Origin: Setophaga petechia
Taxonomy: Eukaryota > Chordata > Aves > Passeriformes > Parulidae
Direction of reading: 5' to 3'
Length of the DNA stretch: 64,000 nucleotides
NCBI GenBank assembly: GCA_024362935.1
Contig: JANCRA010000065.1
Location: forward strand, 1,922,001-1,986,000
Shown here: one piece after another, positions 1-10,977 of the stretch
Layout: every line of letters begins with the position of its first letter
How positions within the stretch are numbered: position 1 is the stretch's first letter
Program-made: the position numbers and the translations under genes
The notes under the pieces: generated by a model
What the model saw: only the letters and a program-made list of their open reading frames with translations
Databases searched by the model: none
What the model was told of the DNA's origin: nothing

Positions 1-299
1 CCCCTAAATGAAGAATTTGAATTTTTAGTTGATACAGGAGCAGATAAGTCCTGTCTCAACAAAATACCGAAAGGTATGGAAATTGGGAAAAAATTCTGTG
101 AAGTTTTAGGTGCTGAAGGAAAACCATTTAGAGCATCAGTGATTGAAGATGTAAAAATAATTGCAAACGCAAGAGAGTGGGAAGCTAATTTCATTTATCT
201 GCCTAAACTAGAAAAAGTTTGTTAGGAAGGGATCTGCAAGTTCATTTGGGAGTCGGGATTGTTCCAAGAGAGGGGAGGATGGTAGTATCCCCAGATATG
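1..299 (+). pseudogene. Class I ERV protease fragment
   Basis: The window opens inside a retroviral aspartic protease. The first frame reads through the active-site triad DTG followed by AD at about codons 11-15 and stays open to a TAG near 223. A shifted frame then continues with an LLGRDL-like segment, which resembles the C-terminal protease strand of gammaretrovirus-like elements. The 5' part of the element lies outside the window. Directly after it the sequence jumps to integrase, so reverse transcriptase, RNase H and the integrase N-terminus are deleted. This is a dead remnant. The class I assignment is inferred from this piece and the integrase that follows. Confidence 0.7.
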
Positions 300-1076
300 G
301 AATGGTGAACACTATAGACTCAGACCGAGGCCCACATTTTGTGTCCCGAACATTGCAAAATATAATTGAAGCATTAGGAATAAAATGGAAATTACATACT
401 CCATGGCATCCCCAGAGTTCTGGGAGAGTAGAGCGGATGAACAAAACTCTCAAAAATGTATTAACTAAATTGATAGAAGAAACAAAAATGAATTGGCTAA
501 AATGCTTACCCCTAGCGCTTTTGCGCATCAGAACAAGACCTCGGTCTGACATAAGAATTTCACCTTATGAAATGATGTTTGGGCTGCCATTTCTGTTAAC
601 ACCATATAGCACGGGAGACTATCTAGAAGGGGAAGAAGCTACAAGAAAGTATTTGGAGGTAATTGGAAGAACTCTGGAAAAAGGGATACCTCCCCCAAAC
701 TTCCCCTCTGGACACAAAGGTTCATAACATTAGCCCAGGAGATTGGGTTTTGATAAAATCGTGGAATGCAGGATCATTAATGCCTAAATTTGAAGGCCCC
801 TTTCAGGTACTCCTCATCACTAATTCGGCTGTGCGGACCAGGGAAAAAGGTTGGACTCACATTACGAGAATAAAAGGGCCAGTTTCACCCCCAGGTACGG
901 GACCAGATACGACATCAGCTTCTCCCTCTGGCATTGGGCCAGACACCACACCACTCTCACCTCCGGGCACTGGACAAGAGTCAACCACGTCACAAGTGAA
1001 TTCACCTCAGTATACTGTAATAAAAGGACCAAAAGATTTAAAGTTGACTCTCAGGAGGAAGAGTCAAAAAGACTGA
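300..1076 (+). pseudogene. Class I ERV integrase remnant (frameshifted)
   Basis: The frame from 302 encodes the second half of the integrase core: a DSDRGPHF-type segment with the second catalytic Asp, then HTPWHPQSSG and VERMNKTLK with the catalytic Glu. It continues into the C-terminal SPYEMMFG region typical of gammaretrovirus-like elements. The frame is lost near 700 and a second frame (663-1076) carries on with the SH3-like C-terminal domain (GDWVLIKSW, then GPFQVLL) and a Pro/Thr/Gly-rich tail ending at a stop at 1074-1076. The first catalytic Asp and the zinc-binding N-terminus are missing with the upstream deletion. Non-functional. Confidence 0.85.
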
Positions 1077-2039
1077 ACGGTATGGGAAAATAATTGGTAT
1101 TGGAGTTATAACATAGCTTAAGATGTTAAAAATGTTTCAAGACAGTTCTGTATGTAAAATAAGTTTGTGGAAAGTTTAAAATGATAAATAAGCAATTCTA
1201 GCTTCCCCAATTTAAAAAACTCCTAGTTAATCCTCTGCAGAGCACTCCCCTAGGAGAAATCAAAATTAGCAGGAAACAGACCAAGAGGGACTTAGCCAGA
1301 GAAGCAGGTAAAAGGGACTCTAAAGAGCTTGGAAGCTTCTTCTCAGTAAGATTCCCCAAGAGGCAAGGCCGGGTGGGCAGGCTGTGCAAGATGACCCATA
1401 CCGGACTCTTGGGAAGGGTAGTAATGATGGCTCTAATTGCTGGTGGTGCTCTGGGGAGCCCAGGAGAGCCGTGCAGTGAGTGCTACCAACCCCTTCATGA
1501 AGAGAAAGAAGTGAGCTGCTTGCATAGAGTCCACATCAGTCCTAACCCTAATTGTGGTGACCTCTCTCAATTGGTCTTTTATCAGAAAAATAGAATAAAT
1601 TGGATAACACAGAATACTGCCACTTTTAGGCAGTCACTCCTGGGAGAGGGCCCTGTAAGAGAAGCTTGAATGTGCTTTGAATATGATGCTGCTGAAGCAA
1701 GCTCAGTAGATCTGGTAAAAAGAAAAGAAATAGTAAAAAATAGTAAGAAAAATAGTTTGTAACAGGTATTTAGCGGAAAAAAATTTGGGTACTCGGTGGA
1801 TTCCAAGAAGTCTAAATAAATTAGAATCTGTTGAGAAAAGAGACAAGTGTACCCACCATGAAGTACATGAAGCTTATAAGTGTACTGAAAAAAAGGTTAA
1901 CCCCGTTAAGAAAATGAAAGAACTGTGTGAATAACAAAGTTAAATAACCATGATTACCAGAGTGCTCGGGAGATTTTTGATCAGTACAAATTGCAAGTTG
2001 ATGCGAGCTTAAGCTCGATCAAAGTAAAAGAGGGGGGTC
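1077..2039 (+). pseudogene. Degenerate env region and polypurine tract of the class I ERV
   Basis: A 98-codon frame (1373-1669) begins with a short hydrophobic stretch resembling an env signal peptide, followed by a Cys-containing segment. It stops long before a full envelope length, and no transmembrane subunit, fusion peptide or membrane anchor is recognisable downstream. A purine run (about 2021-2037) just before the LTR fits a polypurine tract. The env call rests on position between integrase and LTR, not on a firm domain match. Confidence 0.5.
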
Positions 2040-2696
2040 TGTTATGAACTGAGTTTTGTTTAGTGAAAAAAAACCTGAGTTATGGACTGGAGCTGCTGAA
2101 GCAGAGCTGCTGGGCAGGGTTACTTGTTATGTTAACTATAAGTCGTTAGAGTTGATAGTTCTCTTTGTATCACTTAACGACCTAGCCAGGGCAGGTAGAA
2201 AGCCCTACTTTTGTGTTGCTGGGGAGGAGAAAAGAATTACAATATGTAGATTTTGAGAAACCCACTGCACCATGGGAAGTATTGAACTTATAAAAACCCC
2301 AAAACCAACGAGCCAAATATAAAATTGAAGAATTAGAATGATTCGTGGATGTGGGGAGTGAAGTGCTGGACCTGCAGAGATGTTGAGAGACCTTAGTGCC
2401 CCTCGCCCTGACTGGAGAAGCTGCCTGGGACCGGGACCTGGAGCTGGGAAGCAGGGAAAAGCGAGAAATACCGGGGTCCCGCCCTAGACGTTCCTGTGAG
2501 GATTGGACCCCTGGCTCTGCCCCTTAGTGGACAAAGCTGCACATCCTCCTCCTCTGAGCCACGCTGGGAAGAAGATGGAGACGGCCGCCTCGTCGAACTT
2601 CCTAATCCTGAGCTGATCTCTTTAATAAAGGCGTTAAAAGGAGAAATAAAACTCCTGCCCTGTTGAGTTTTATTTCAATGAGGGTGTCTGTTTTCA
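2040..2696 (+). repeat. 3' LTR of the class I ERV
   Basis: The LTR begins with TGTTATGAAC directly after the purine run. It holds a TATAAAA box at 2289-2295 and polyadenylation signals AATAAA at 2624-2629 and 2645-2650. The end is placed at a CA dinucleotide at 2696 but could differ by some tens of bases, because the terminal inverted repeat is poor. The matching 5' LTR is outside the window or absent. Confidence 0.6.
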
Positions 2697-3120
2697 GTAG
2701 GGAAACTCTGGAGTTTTAGATTGCTTCAAAGAATTAAAAAGTCAAAATCCCTCTTCAGCTGAGTGAAGCCAGTTCTCCAGGAAAAGAAAGTTCCAGAGTG
2801 AGAAGACACAAGGATGGGGTTGGGGAAAGTGGAGCAAGGTCGTCCACACTGGAAGGACCTCAAGGCACAGCTGCTCTGACCAGGCCAGACTTCCTCAAGG
2901 GTGACCCTGGGTCAGTATCAGACACTGAATGCTGCAATCACCTCTTGTGCAACAAGAAAAGTAATAAAAGACAGCCTTTAAAAAAGGAATACGTATTTCC
3001 TAGAAGCTTTTTGAAATATTTCTCCATAACTGCAGAAGGAAACCTTCCTAATGAACTGGCCCAGACCAGAGGGAAATCAAGGCAGAGCCATGGTTTGTCA
3101 GGACTTGCTTGATCCAAATG
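2697..3120. other. Unannotated intergenic sequence
   Basis: The open frames here are short and show no recognisable domain. I see no promoter, RNA gene or clear repeat. Confidence 0.5.
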
Positions 3121-3775
3121 GGCCCCGTGGTGCTTTTGGAGCTGAGCCCTGGAACCTCAGGGCCTGAGAGGAGATTGCACAAACCTTTCCAGGAGTCCAA
3201 GACAGAGGAAACACCTGAAGTGTCTCAATGCATGAATGGGTCCCACTCAGGTCCATCTGCAACACAGGCTCCTCATGGACTCCTTGGAGGAGAGAATTGG
3301 AGGCCAGGATAAAACAAAAACTTCTCAGAGACTCAGTATAGAAAGGAAAACCCAAAGTACTTTAAAAACCTTGAGTATCTCAAAGTGTTAATGAGCCCCA
3401 CTGAGTGTCAGTACAAAGCTCTCAAGGGACTCGTTAAAGCAGATAATTGGAGCCATGATTGCACAAACCTCTCATAGAGTCTGTATCAAAAGGGCAACAA
3501 CAAGTACCTTAAAATAACTGAAGTACTCTGAAGTATTAATGAGCCCACTGAGTGTTGTTACTGACAAAGCCTCTCCAGGGACTAATTACAGCAGATAATT
3601 GGAGGCCATGATTGCACAAAACTCCCAGAGACTCCAAGGCAAAAGCCAAAGCCAAAGTCCTTTGAAAAACCTGCAGTCCCTGCAGGGAGCATTCAGGAGC
3701 CCCCAGGGCCATTGCTGAGCAAGGCTCCCCAGGGACTCCTTCCAGCAGATCCTTGAGGCCACTGGGATGTGGGCT
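3121..3775 (+). repeat. Degenerate tandem repeat, unit about 150-180 bp
   Basis: Three to four diverged copies recur. Each contains a phrase like GGGACT-N-CAGATAATTGGAG-CCATGATTGCACAAA, followed by an AAAGTAC/AAAGTCC-TTxAAAAACC stretch and TTAATGAGCCC-ACTGAGTGT. Copies start near 3280, 3425, 3570 and 3715. No coding potential is apparent. Confidence 0.6.
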
Positions 3776-5280
3776 AGGGGGGGATGCTGAGGGCAGGACA
3801 AGGGGCTGACAGTGCCCAGCCTGGCTGGGGCTGTGCCAGGAGGCCCCAGGGCCTCAGCACAAGGTGTCTCCTCCCAGCCCTTGGTGGCACAGACCTTGCT
3901 GCTGTGGCCCAGGGCACCAAGACTTGGCTTCTCTTTGTCCCCACCTGTCATCACTGCCTGCAGTTCTCTGCTCTGCCTGAGGCCTGGGGACACTTTCTCA
4001 GTCGTGTCCCTCAGTGGAACCCATTAAAAGTCCAAGAAACTTTGGAGTGTGATTCTGCCTTGGAGTTCTGGAGAGGTTTCTTCATCTCCCTCTCAGGGAC
4101 TGATGTTCAGGGCCTGAGCACAAAGCCCCAGAGGCTCATTCAAGTCCTTGTGCTGTGTCTGTGCTGCTGAGCTGGGCTGGGCTCCTGGCACAGAGGCAGC
4201 TCCTGGTAAGCAAGAAGAGCTTCAAAAGCACATTTCTCTTGATGAGCAGCTCTTCTGCCAGCCCAGCAGGGCTGGGGCACTGCCTGCAGCCAGCCCGGGC
4301 ACAGCACAGAGGCACAGAGAGCTTCAATCAGTCAGGGCTGGGAAGGTGCTGAGAAGTGCCTGAGGCACAATCACTGCCAGCCCTTGGCACAGGAACCTCT
4401 GGCTGTAGGACAATGCAGCTGCAGCTCCTGGAGCCATCTCCTAAAGCTGGAACATCCCAATGCCTGCAGAGCCTGTGAGTACATTCTCTGATTGTCTCTT
4501 GTGCAGAGCAGCCAGGGGTGCCCAGGGCTGTCCTGCAGAGCAGGGTCCTGCAGCCCAGGGCGCTGTGCTGGGGCAGGGACTCTGCTGCCTGCCAGGGACA
4601 GCTCTCAGCCAGCCCTGGCAGCTGCTGCCAGCACTGGGGGACAAGGTCTGGGTGGGAGGAGACAGCTGGTAAGGCTTGGAAGTGTTCTCCTTGTATGGGG
4701 AGGATGCTGCATTGTTCAGGACTGCTCCCAGCATGGCATTTAACTGCAGAACATTTCTAAGTAGATTATACAGGGAGCACAGCAAGGAAGGGGCTGCATA
4801 AAAGGGAAAATCCTGCTTTTTTCATTTACATCTCTGGGTTGCCTGGATGGGAAATTGCAGAGATATTAATCTGTCACTCCAGGATGAGAAACAATAAAAT
4901 TTCTCAGATCTTACTAAACGAGGCTGTGGCAGAAATCACTACAGGACTCCTTAGAGGCAGCAGAGGCAGCATCAGTGTCACTTTTCCAGTCTCCTCAGGG
5001 TTGCTCTGTCGTTGCCATCAGAGCCTGCAGAGCCAGAGCTGCCCCTGGGCAGTGCCTGAGCTGGGAGGGGTCTGCAGGGCAGAGCTGAGCCCCCAGGGCT
5101 GGGCTGGGCTCTGGCAGCACTGGCAGGGCCCAGCCCTGGGCACAGGGAAGCAGCTGCTGGCAGGGACAGCTCCAGGCAGCAGAGCCCTGGGCAGGCAGTG
5201 GGGGGAAAGTGCCCCCAGGCTGTGCTGGGATATTTCAAGTCCTCTCCAAACACAACTATTCCTAACTATATTTTTTACAG
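3776..5280 (+). other. Upstream region of the olfactory receptor; block shared with 57.7-58.2 kb
   Basis: No coding exon is recognised. About 3890-4090 (containing GGGGACACTTTCT and AAGTC-AAGAAACTT) is clearly related to about 58060-58230, so it is a dispersed segment. An AG acceptor after a pyrimidine/T tract ends at 5280, 23 bases before the receptor ATG. It suggests that a noncoding 5' exon lies somewhere in this region. The inverted-repeat arm begins inside this region, near 5145. Confidence 0.5.
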
Positions 5281-5303
5281 ATCCCCATGCCAAGGCACTG
5301 CAA

Positions 5304-6236
5304 ATGTCCAACAGCAGCTCCATCAGGCACTTCCTCCTGCTGGCATTGGCAGACACGCAGCAGCTGCAGCTCCTGCACTTCTGCCTCTTGCTGGGCATCT
5401 CCCTGGCTGCCCTCCTGGGCAACGGCCTCATCATCAGCGCCGCAGCCTGCGGCCACCACCTGCACATGCCCATGTTCTTCTTCCTGCTCAACCTGGCCCT
5501 CGCTGACCTGGGCTCCATCTGCACCACTGTCCCCAAAGCCATGCACAATTCCCTCTGGGACACCAGGGACATCTCCTACAAAGGATGTGCTACACAGGTC
5601 TTTTTCGTTGTGTTTTTCATCTCAGCAGAGTATTTCCTCCTGACCATCATGTGCTACGACCGCTACGTGTCCGTCTGCAAACCCCTGCACTACGGGACCC
5701 TCCTGGGCAGCAGAGCTTGTGCCCACATGGCAGCAGCTGCCTGGGCCAGTGCCTTTCTCAATGCTCTCATGCACACAGCCAATACATTTTCCCTGCCCCT
5801 GTGCCATGGTGGTGTCCTGGGCCAGTTCTTCTGTGAAATCCCACAGATTCTCAAGCTCACCTGCTCAAATTCCTACATTAGGGAACTTGGTCCTCTTATG
5901 GGTAGTGCTTTTCTGTTTTTTGGTTGTTTTGTGTTCATTGTTTTCTCCTATATGCAGATCTTCAGGGTTGTGCTGAGGATCCCCTCTGAGCAGGGACAAC
6001 ACAAAGCCTTTTCCACCTGCCTCCCTCACCTGGCTGTGGTCTCTCTGTTCCTTAGCACTGCCACATTTTCTGTCCTGAAGCCCCCCTCCATGTCCTCCCC
6101 ATCCCTGGATCTGGCCCTGTCAGTTCTGTACTCAGTGGTGCCTCCAGCCCTGAACCCCCTCATCTACAGCCTGAGGAACCAGGAGCTCAAGGCTGCAGTG
6201 TGGAGACTGATGACTGGATGCTTTCAGAAACATTAA
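5304..6236 (+). CDS. Olfactory receptor, OR14-like (intact, 310 aa)
   Basis: An odorant-binding class A G-protein-coupled receptor of the plasma membrane of olfactory neurons, signalling through the Golf/cAMP route by family knowledge. The single coding exon gives 310 residues, the normal OR length. The start is the MSNSSS ATG, which provides an N-glycosylation site (NSS) at residue 3; the open frame extends further upstream but crosses a good splice acceptor at 5280. Visible hallmarks are GN in TM1, PMFFFLLNLALADL in TM2, a Cys before TM3 paired with extracellular-loop Cys residues, MCYDRYVSVCKPLHY at the TM3 end, KAFSTCLPHL in TM6 and PALNPLIYSLRN in TM7. No break is seen. The sequence resembles the OR14 (gamma-c) group that expanded in birds. 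Its inverted paralogue is at 30201-31133. Confidence 0.95.
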   Translation: MSNSSSIRHFLLLALADTQQLQLLHFCLLLGISLAALLGNGLIISAAACGHHLHMPMFFFLLNLALADLGSICTTVPKAMHNSLWDTRDISYKGCATQVFFVVFFISAEYFLLTIMCYDRYVSVCKPLHYGTLLGSRACAHMAAAAWASAFLNALMHTANTFSLPLCHGGVLGQFFCEIPQILKLTCSNSYIRELGPLMGSAFLFFGCFVFIVFSYMQIFRVVLRIPSEQGQHKAFSTCLPHLAVVSLFLSTATFSVLKPPSMSSPSLDLALSVLYSVVPPALNPLIYSLRNQELKAAVWRLMTGCFQKH

Positions 6237-7791
6237 ACTGCTGGCCAGTTTCTGCAAATCATTTGTAATAAAAGTCTTGTTTTATACTTTCTGTTGGTTA
6301 TCTTGTGGGGTATTTTATTCTGAATTTTAGTTTTTAATATTTTCAACAAAAAAAGTCATTGTTTGTTCCATTACCCATTTTTTTTCTCTGTGTCAATGAG
6401 GTGCTGTGCTCTCAATGGCTTTAAAGATCTAAAAGATCTCCCAGCAGAGTTTTCTGCAGAGATGCCCTTTTGTTGCCTTCTCTGGAGCTGCAGCAGCAAT
6501 GTCTGTGTGCAGAGCTGGGGGCAGATCAGTGCTGGCCCAGCAGCTGTGCCCAGCAGCAGCAGCAGCACTTGGTGTTGCCAGTGCTGCTGCCGTGGCCCTG
6601 CCCCGCTGCCCTGCTGGCCCTGGTGTTGCTGCAGGGCCTGAGTGCTCTCAGGGCCGGGCACAGCCCTGGGGGTGGCAGTGCCGGGGCTGCAGCAGGGACA
6701 GGCCATGGGCACTGCTGGGGCAGCGCTGACGCCTCCGGCCAGGCCCTGGGGGCTCCAGGCTCCTTGCCCAGGCTCTCTCAAGAACATGGCCAGGCCAATG
6801 CTCAGCACAGAAAAGCCCCGTGAGCAGCCCCAGGCTGGCCGTGGGCAGGCTGGGGGCAAACATAATGGCTGGGGCTCTGCAAGGGCCCTGGGGCACACGG
6901 GAAGGAGCAGCAGAGCAGGGGCTGATCCATCCCCAGTGCGCTGCACAGCCCAGGGCAGCGTCCCAGAGCGTTCTGATGGAGCTGCCAACCACATCCCCCC
7001 TCTGCAGCCCTGGCGTCTCCCCCAGCTCACACAGGTGCCCCCATCCTTGCAGGCACAGACACGGCAGCACTGGCTCAGCAGCCCCTGTTTGCATTGCACA
7101 CAGCAGGCGGGAGCACCCCCATGCTGGTGCTGTGGGGACATGAACCTGAGGCAGCACAAATGCCATCAGCCCCTGAGGCCAGCCAGGGCTGGGGGGCACC
7201 AGGGAAAGCACTCAGCTTTGCCCTGGCCTCTGCACTCAGCCAGAAAGTTTGTTCCCATCAGCTGGGAGTTTCCTGTGCCACTGCAGACGCTGTTGCTCAG
7301 AGCCAGGGCTGCCTGGCAGCCACCCCCAAACTGCCCTCAGCATTTCCTTTGCTTCACCTTTGCTTTCTTGCTCCTTCCTGGTATGAATTTCCTCCTCTTG
7401 CCCACCCCTGTTCCCTTTCCTGCAAACAGCCCATCCCTGTTTGCCCTTTCCTCTCTGGCCCTACTCCCCATTGCAGTTCCTGACTTGGCACCAAGGGAAT
7501 GTCCCTTGGGCAGCAGGATCATCCTACAAGTGCTGCAGGAATTGTCTGCAGGCTCCTGCAGTGCCTGCTGCTGCTCCCTTGCCAGAGGCACCCCAGACCA
7601 GGGGGGCACATCTGGGCTGCTGTGTCTGCCTCTGGGGCTCCCTGTTCTGGGCAATGAGGAGAAGCTGCAGAGGCTCTGCAGGACTGACAGGATGGGCTTT
7701 GGGGCTGTCAGGAGAAGCTGAGGGATCTGGGCTGCTGGAGCTGCTGAAGAGGAGGCCAAGGGCTCATCCTGCAACTACTCCAATGGTGGTG
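6237..7791 (+). other. Intergenic sequence between receptor and CR1, inside the arm
   Basis: GC-rich Leu/Ala/Gly/Gln-coding frames occur on both strands, but they differ between the arms in frame and length, so I do not consider them genes. A possible polyadenylation signal AATAAA (about 6268) follows the receptor stop. The right arm lacks roughly 7400-7674. Confidence 0.6.
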
Positions 7792-8245
7792 TCAGAGAAT
7801 CCCAGAATCCACAAGGCTGGAAAAGACCTTGTAGATCATCAAGTACAACCTGTGCCCTGTAAGTGCCTTGCCTCCCTTGAGTCTCCTCTTCTCCAGGATA
7901 AACAACCCCATCTCCCTCAGCTGCTCCTCACAGGACTTGTGTTCCAGACCCCTCCTCAGCCTCATTGCCCTTCTCTGGACATGCTCCAGCCCCTCCATGT
8001 CCTTCCTAAATTGCGGGCCCAGAACTGGACACAGCACTCGAGGTGCTGCCCAACCAGTGCTGAGCACAGGGGAGGAATCCCTGCCCTGCTCCTGCTGGCC
8101 ACAGCATTCCTGATCCAGGCCAGGAGCCATTGGCCTTCTTGCCCGCCTGGGCACACTGCTGGCTCATGTCCAGCCTGCTGTCCATCAGTCCCTGCAGGTC
8201 CCTTTCTGCCTGGCTGCTCTCCAGCCCCTCTGGCAGCTTCTTGAA
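7792..8245 (-). repeat. CR1 LINE 3' fragment
   Basis: On the - strand a broken frame contains [11 protein letters not shown] and [14 protein letters not shown] segments, followed by the 3'-terminal motif read on the + strand as GGCTGGAAAAGACCTTGTAG-ATCATCAAGT. This is the usual 5'-truncated avian CR1 end. The arm-mate on the + strand is at about 28440-28900. Confidence 0.8.
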
Positions 8246-8269
8246 GGAGGGAGGCAGGGAGGGAATGGG

Positions 8270-9690
8270 TCCAGATCCAGTCCTTCCTGAAATGTGGTGT
8301 TTACTGGCACTGCCAGTTCCCAGATCTGGATATTTCCCTATTCTGGCAAAGCCCAAGTGCAGCAATTTGCTGGCAAAGAAAGCCCAAACCAGGCCAATAC
8401 CTGGTGCCTACACCAACCTGATCTCGTGTTTGCTGACACCGCCAGTGCCCAGATCTGGAATTTTTCAGATGCCTGCACAGCATAATTCCAGCAATTTGCT
8501 GGCACGGAAAATTAACATCTGGCAATTTCTCAGTGCCAGCACAACCCAAATGCAGCAATTTTCTGCCAAAGAAAGCCAGAACCCAGCAGCTTCCTGGTGC
8601 TGCCACCAGCACCACCCAGATCTGGTGTTTGCTGTGCAAGTGCCCAGATACAGAAATTTCCCAGGGCTAGCACAGCCCAAGTCCAGCAATTTGCTGGCAC
8701 AGAAATCCAAAACCCATCAAATGCCTGGTCCTGGCACCACCAAGATCTGGTGTTTGCTGGCACTGCCAATACCCAGATCCAGCAATTTCCTGGTACCAGC
8801 ACAGCACAAATCCAGCAATTTGCTGGCAAAGAAACCCAAAACCAAGCAAATAGCTGGTACCTACAGCAACCTAATCTTGTGTTTGCTGACGCCACCAGTG
8901 CCCAGATCCAGAATTTTTCCGGTTCCTGCACGGTTTAATTCCAGCAGTTTGCTGGCACAGAAAGTTAACATTTGGCCATTTCCTAGTGCTGGCACATTCC
9001 CCACCCAGATCTGGTGTGCGCTGGCACTGCCAGTGCCCGCATCTGGAAATTTCCCTCTTCCAGCACCGCCCATGTCCAGAATTTGCTGGCAAAGAAAGCT
9101 AAAACCTGGCAATTTCCCATTCTCAGCACCATTTAATCGGGTGTTTCCTGGCAGCAGAACCCCAGGAAGGAAGGAAGGAAAGAAGGAAGGAAAAGAGGAA
9201 GGGGTCCAGATTCAGTCCTTCCTGGAGCCTAAAGCCTGAAATGGGGTGTTTGCTGGCACTATCAGTGCCCAGATCTGGAAATTTCCCTATTCTGACACAG
9301 CCCAAGTGCAGCAATTTCCTGGCACAGAAATCCAGAACCCGTGGCAGCTTCCTGCTACTGGGTCTGGCACCACCCACACCTTGTGTTTCCTGCACAGGAA
9401 CCTAGATTTGGAAATTTCTTGGTGCCAGCAGCGCCCAAATCTGGCAGATTTCTGTCGCTGGCAACGACACCACCCAGATCTGGTGTTTGCTGGCAGCACC
9501 AGCACCCAGATCTGAAACCTCCTGGTGCTAGCACAGCCTAAGTCCAGTGATTTGCTGGCACAGAAAGCCAAAATTTGAAAATTTGCAGGTTCTGGCTCCA
9601 GCACCATCCAGATCTGGTGTTTGCTGGGACCGCCAGTGCCCAGACTTGGAAATTTCCTGATGCCTTCACAGCCCAGGTCTAGCAGTTTGG
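8270..9690 (+). repeat. Satellite-like array, about 130-bp unit with a palindromic core
   Basis: About ten diverged units recur at roughly 125-134 bp spacing. Each carries the near-palindrome CCAGCAATTTGCTGG (for example near 8490, 8683 and 8815) and the phrase CCAGATCTGGTGTTTGCTGG. A GGAA-rich tract interrupts the array at about 9165-9205. Long open frames across it are by-products of the unit. The same array lies in the other arm at about 27020-28400. Confidence 0.9.
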
Positions 9691-10110
9691 TTTTAGCTAG
9701 CTTAGGCAGAGAAGTTCCTCGGACTGTGACTTTCCTTTTTCTTGGAATTGTTTAAACCTGCTCTGGACTGAAAACCCAGAGAAACACCAGCAGCTCACAC
9801 CTGTGGCCCATGAAGGTCTAGGATGCTGCATTCCAGCACCAGAGGGACTTAGAAGAGACTGAGTGAGCCAACTACAACCCACAAAAAGGACTTTCTGAAT
9901 TTGCCATCTCTTCAGCACTGTGAGAGGTTTTATTTAATATTATTCATTTTTCATGCCTGTGAATACTTTACTTGTTAAATAAACTGGGGTTTTTTCACTT
10001 TTCTCGAGAGAAGTCTTTTCCTGAACTAGTAGGGGGAAGGGCCGCTTGAACTTGCTTTCTAGACCAACCCCTTTTGAAGGTTTCCTCCCGAAATTTGGCC
10101 TAAGGTAGCA
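9691..10110 (+). repeat. Solo LTR remnant (3' part)
   Basis: AATAAA occurs at 9978-9983, followed by a GGGTTTTTTCACTTTTCTCG segment, a GGGGGAAGGGCCGC stretch and CTTTTGAAGG-TTTCCTCCCGAAATTTGG, a layout typical of the R-U5 end of passerine LTRs. The same sequence in near-identical form lies in the right arm at about 26585-27005, so it predates the inverted duplication. The LTR family is not assigned. Confidence 0.45.
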
Positions 10111-10977
10111 CAAACAGTCATCATGAAAATTTCACCAGTGGCATAATTTCCTGGTGGCAAATCTTGTGACAAAAGCTTAACCTTGTTCTGCATGAGAGAT
10201 TCTTGGGAAGAGCAGACAGGAGAAGATTCCTGGAAAACTGAAACAGCTTTCCTGAAGTGAAATGAAAATGAAAGAAACAATCCAAGATGTTCTCCTCTAT
10301 GTATTTCTATGCTCCCCTTTTCCATGTTGCACTACTTCTCCATCCCAGTAATTCCAGATGCACCGCACCTCTAAGATTGGTGACTTAGTGATTTTTAGAC
10401 ACTCGAAAATACCGTGAGCCACACACAGTTTTCCTTCCCCTGTTTTTACTGGAAGACAACACTGGAGATGTAAGTGCAGTGCTCGGGTCAGGTAGGAATC
10501 CTACCCCAAGGGAAGGTGTCCTGACAGTGTTTGACCCTCAGCAAGGACAATGCCCAGCAGCAGGCGAGGGGATTGCTGTGCCAGTGTGCAGGAGACAGGG
10601 CTCTGCGTGCGGGCTCAAGGCTGCAAAGTTCCCGTGTTTGGACAGACTCGGGGCTGTCCCCGGGGCGCGCGGGGCTCGAACGTGGGGCTTGTGGGGCGAG
10701 CGGGGAACGGACACGGGGACGAACGGCCCCGGTGCTTCAGTTGCAGCGGCGGCAGCAGCGGCGGCAGCGGCGGCAGCGTTGGCAGCAGCAGCGGCAGCAG
10801 CGGCGGCAGCAGAAGCAGATACAGAGATACACTTAACGATCTTTCTCTTTTTCTTTCTCTTCCTCTATTTCTTTCTCTTTCTCTCTCTTTCCCGCTGTCG
10901 GGCACCCTTCTCTCGAGGTCCCTTGCCCGGCGTCCCTCTCCTCTCCCCGCCTCCCTCTCCCCCTGCCGGGCCGGGCC
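10111..10977 (+). promoter_or_regulatory. Putative promoter and 5' region of the left MROH-like gene
   Basis: A GC-rich, CpG-rich stretch (from about 10640) precedes the ATG at 10978. It contains a (GGC/AGC)n trinucleotide tract at about 10745-10812 and a long pyrimidine run of TTTCTC units at about 10836-10892. I see no TATA box. The right arm has the same elements in mirror image, with shorter repeat tracts. The transcription start cannot be fixed from sequence. Confidence 0.5.

Noticed and set aside
8130..9239. 369-codon open frame on the + strand, and similar frames on the other arm
   Set aside because: It runs through the roughly 130-bp satellite and the CR1 tail; the repeats themselves create the open frame.
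10550..10977. Upstream polyalanine-containing frames before the MROH-like ATG
   Set aside because: The frames differ between the two arms and derive from the trinucleotide tract; more likely 5' untranslated region.
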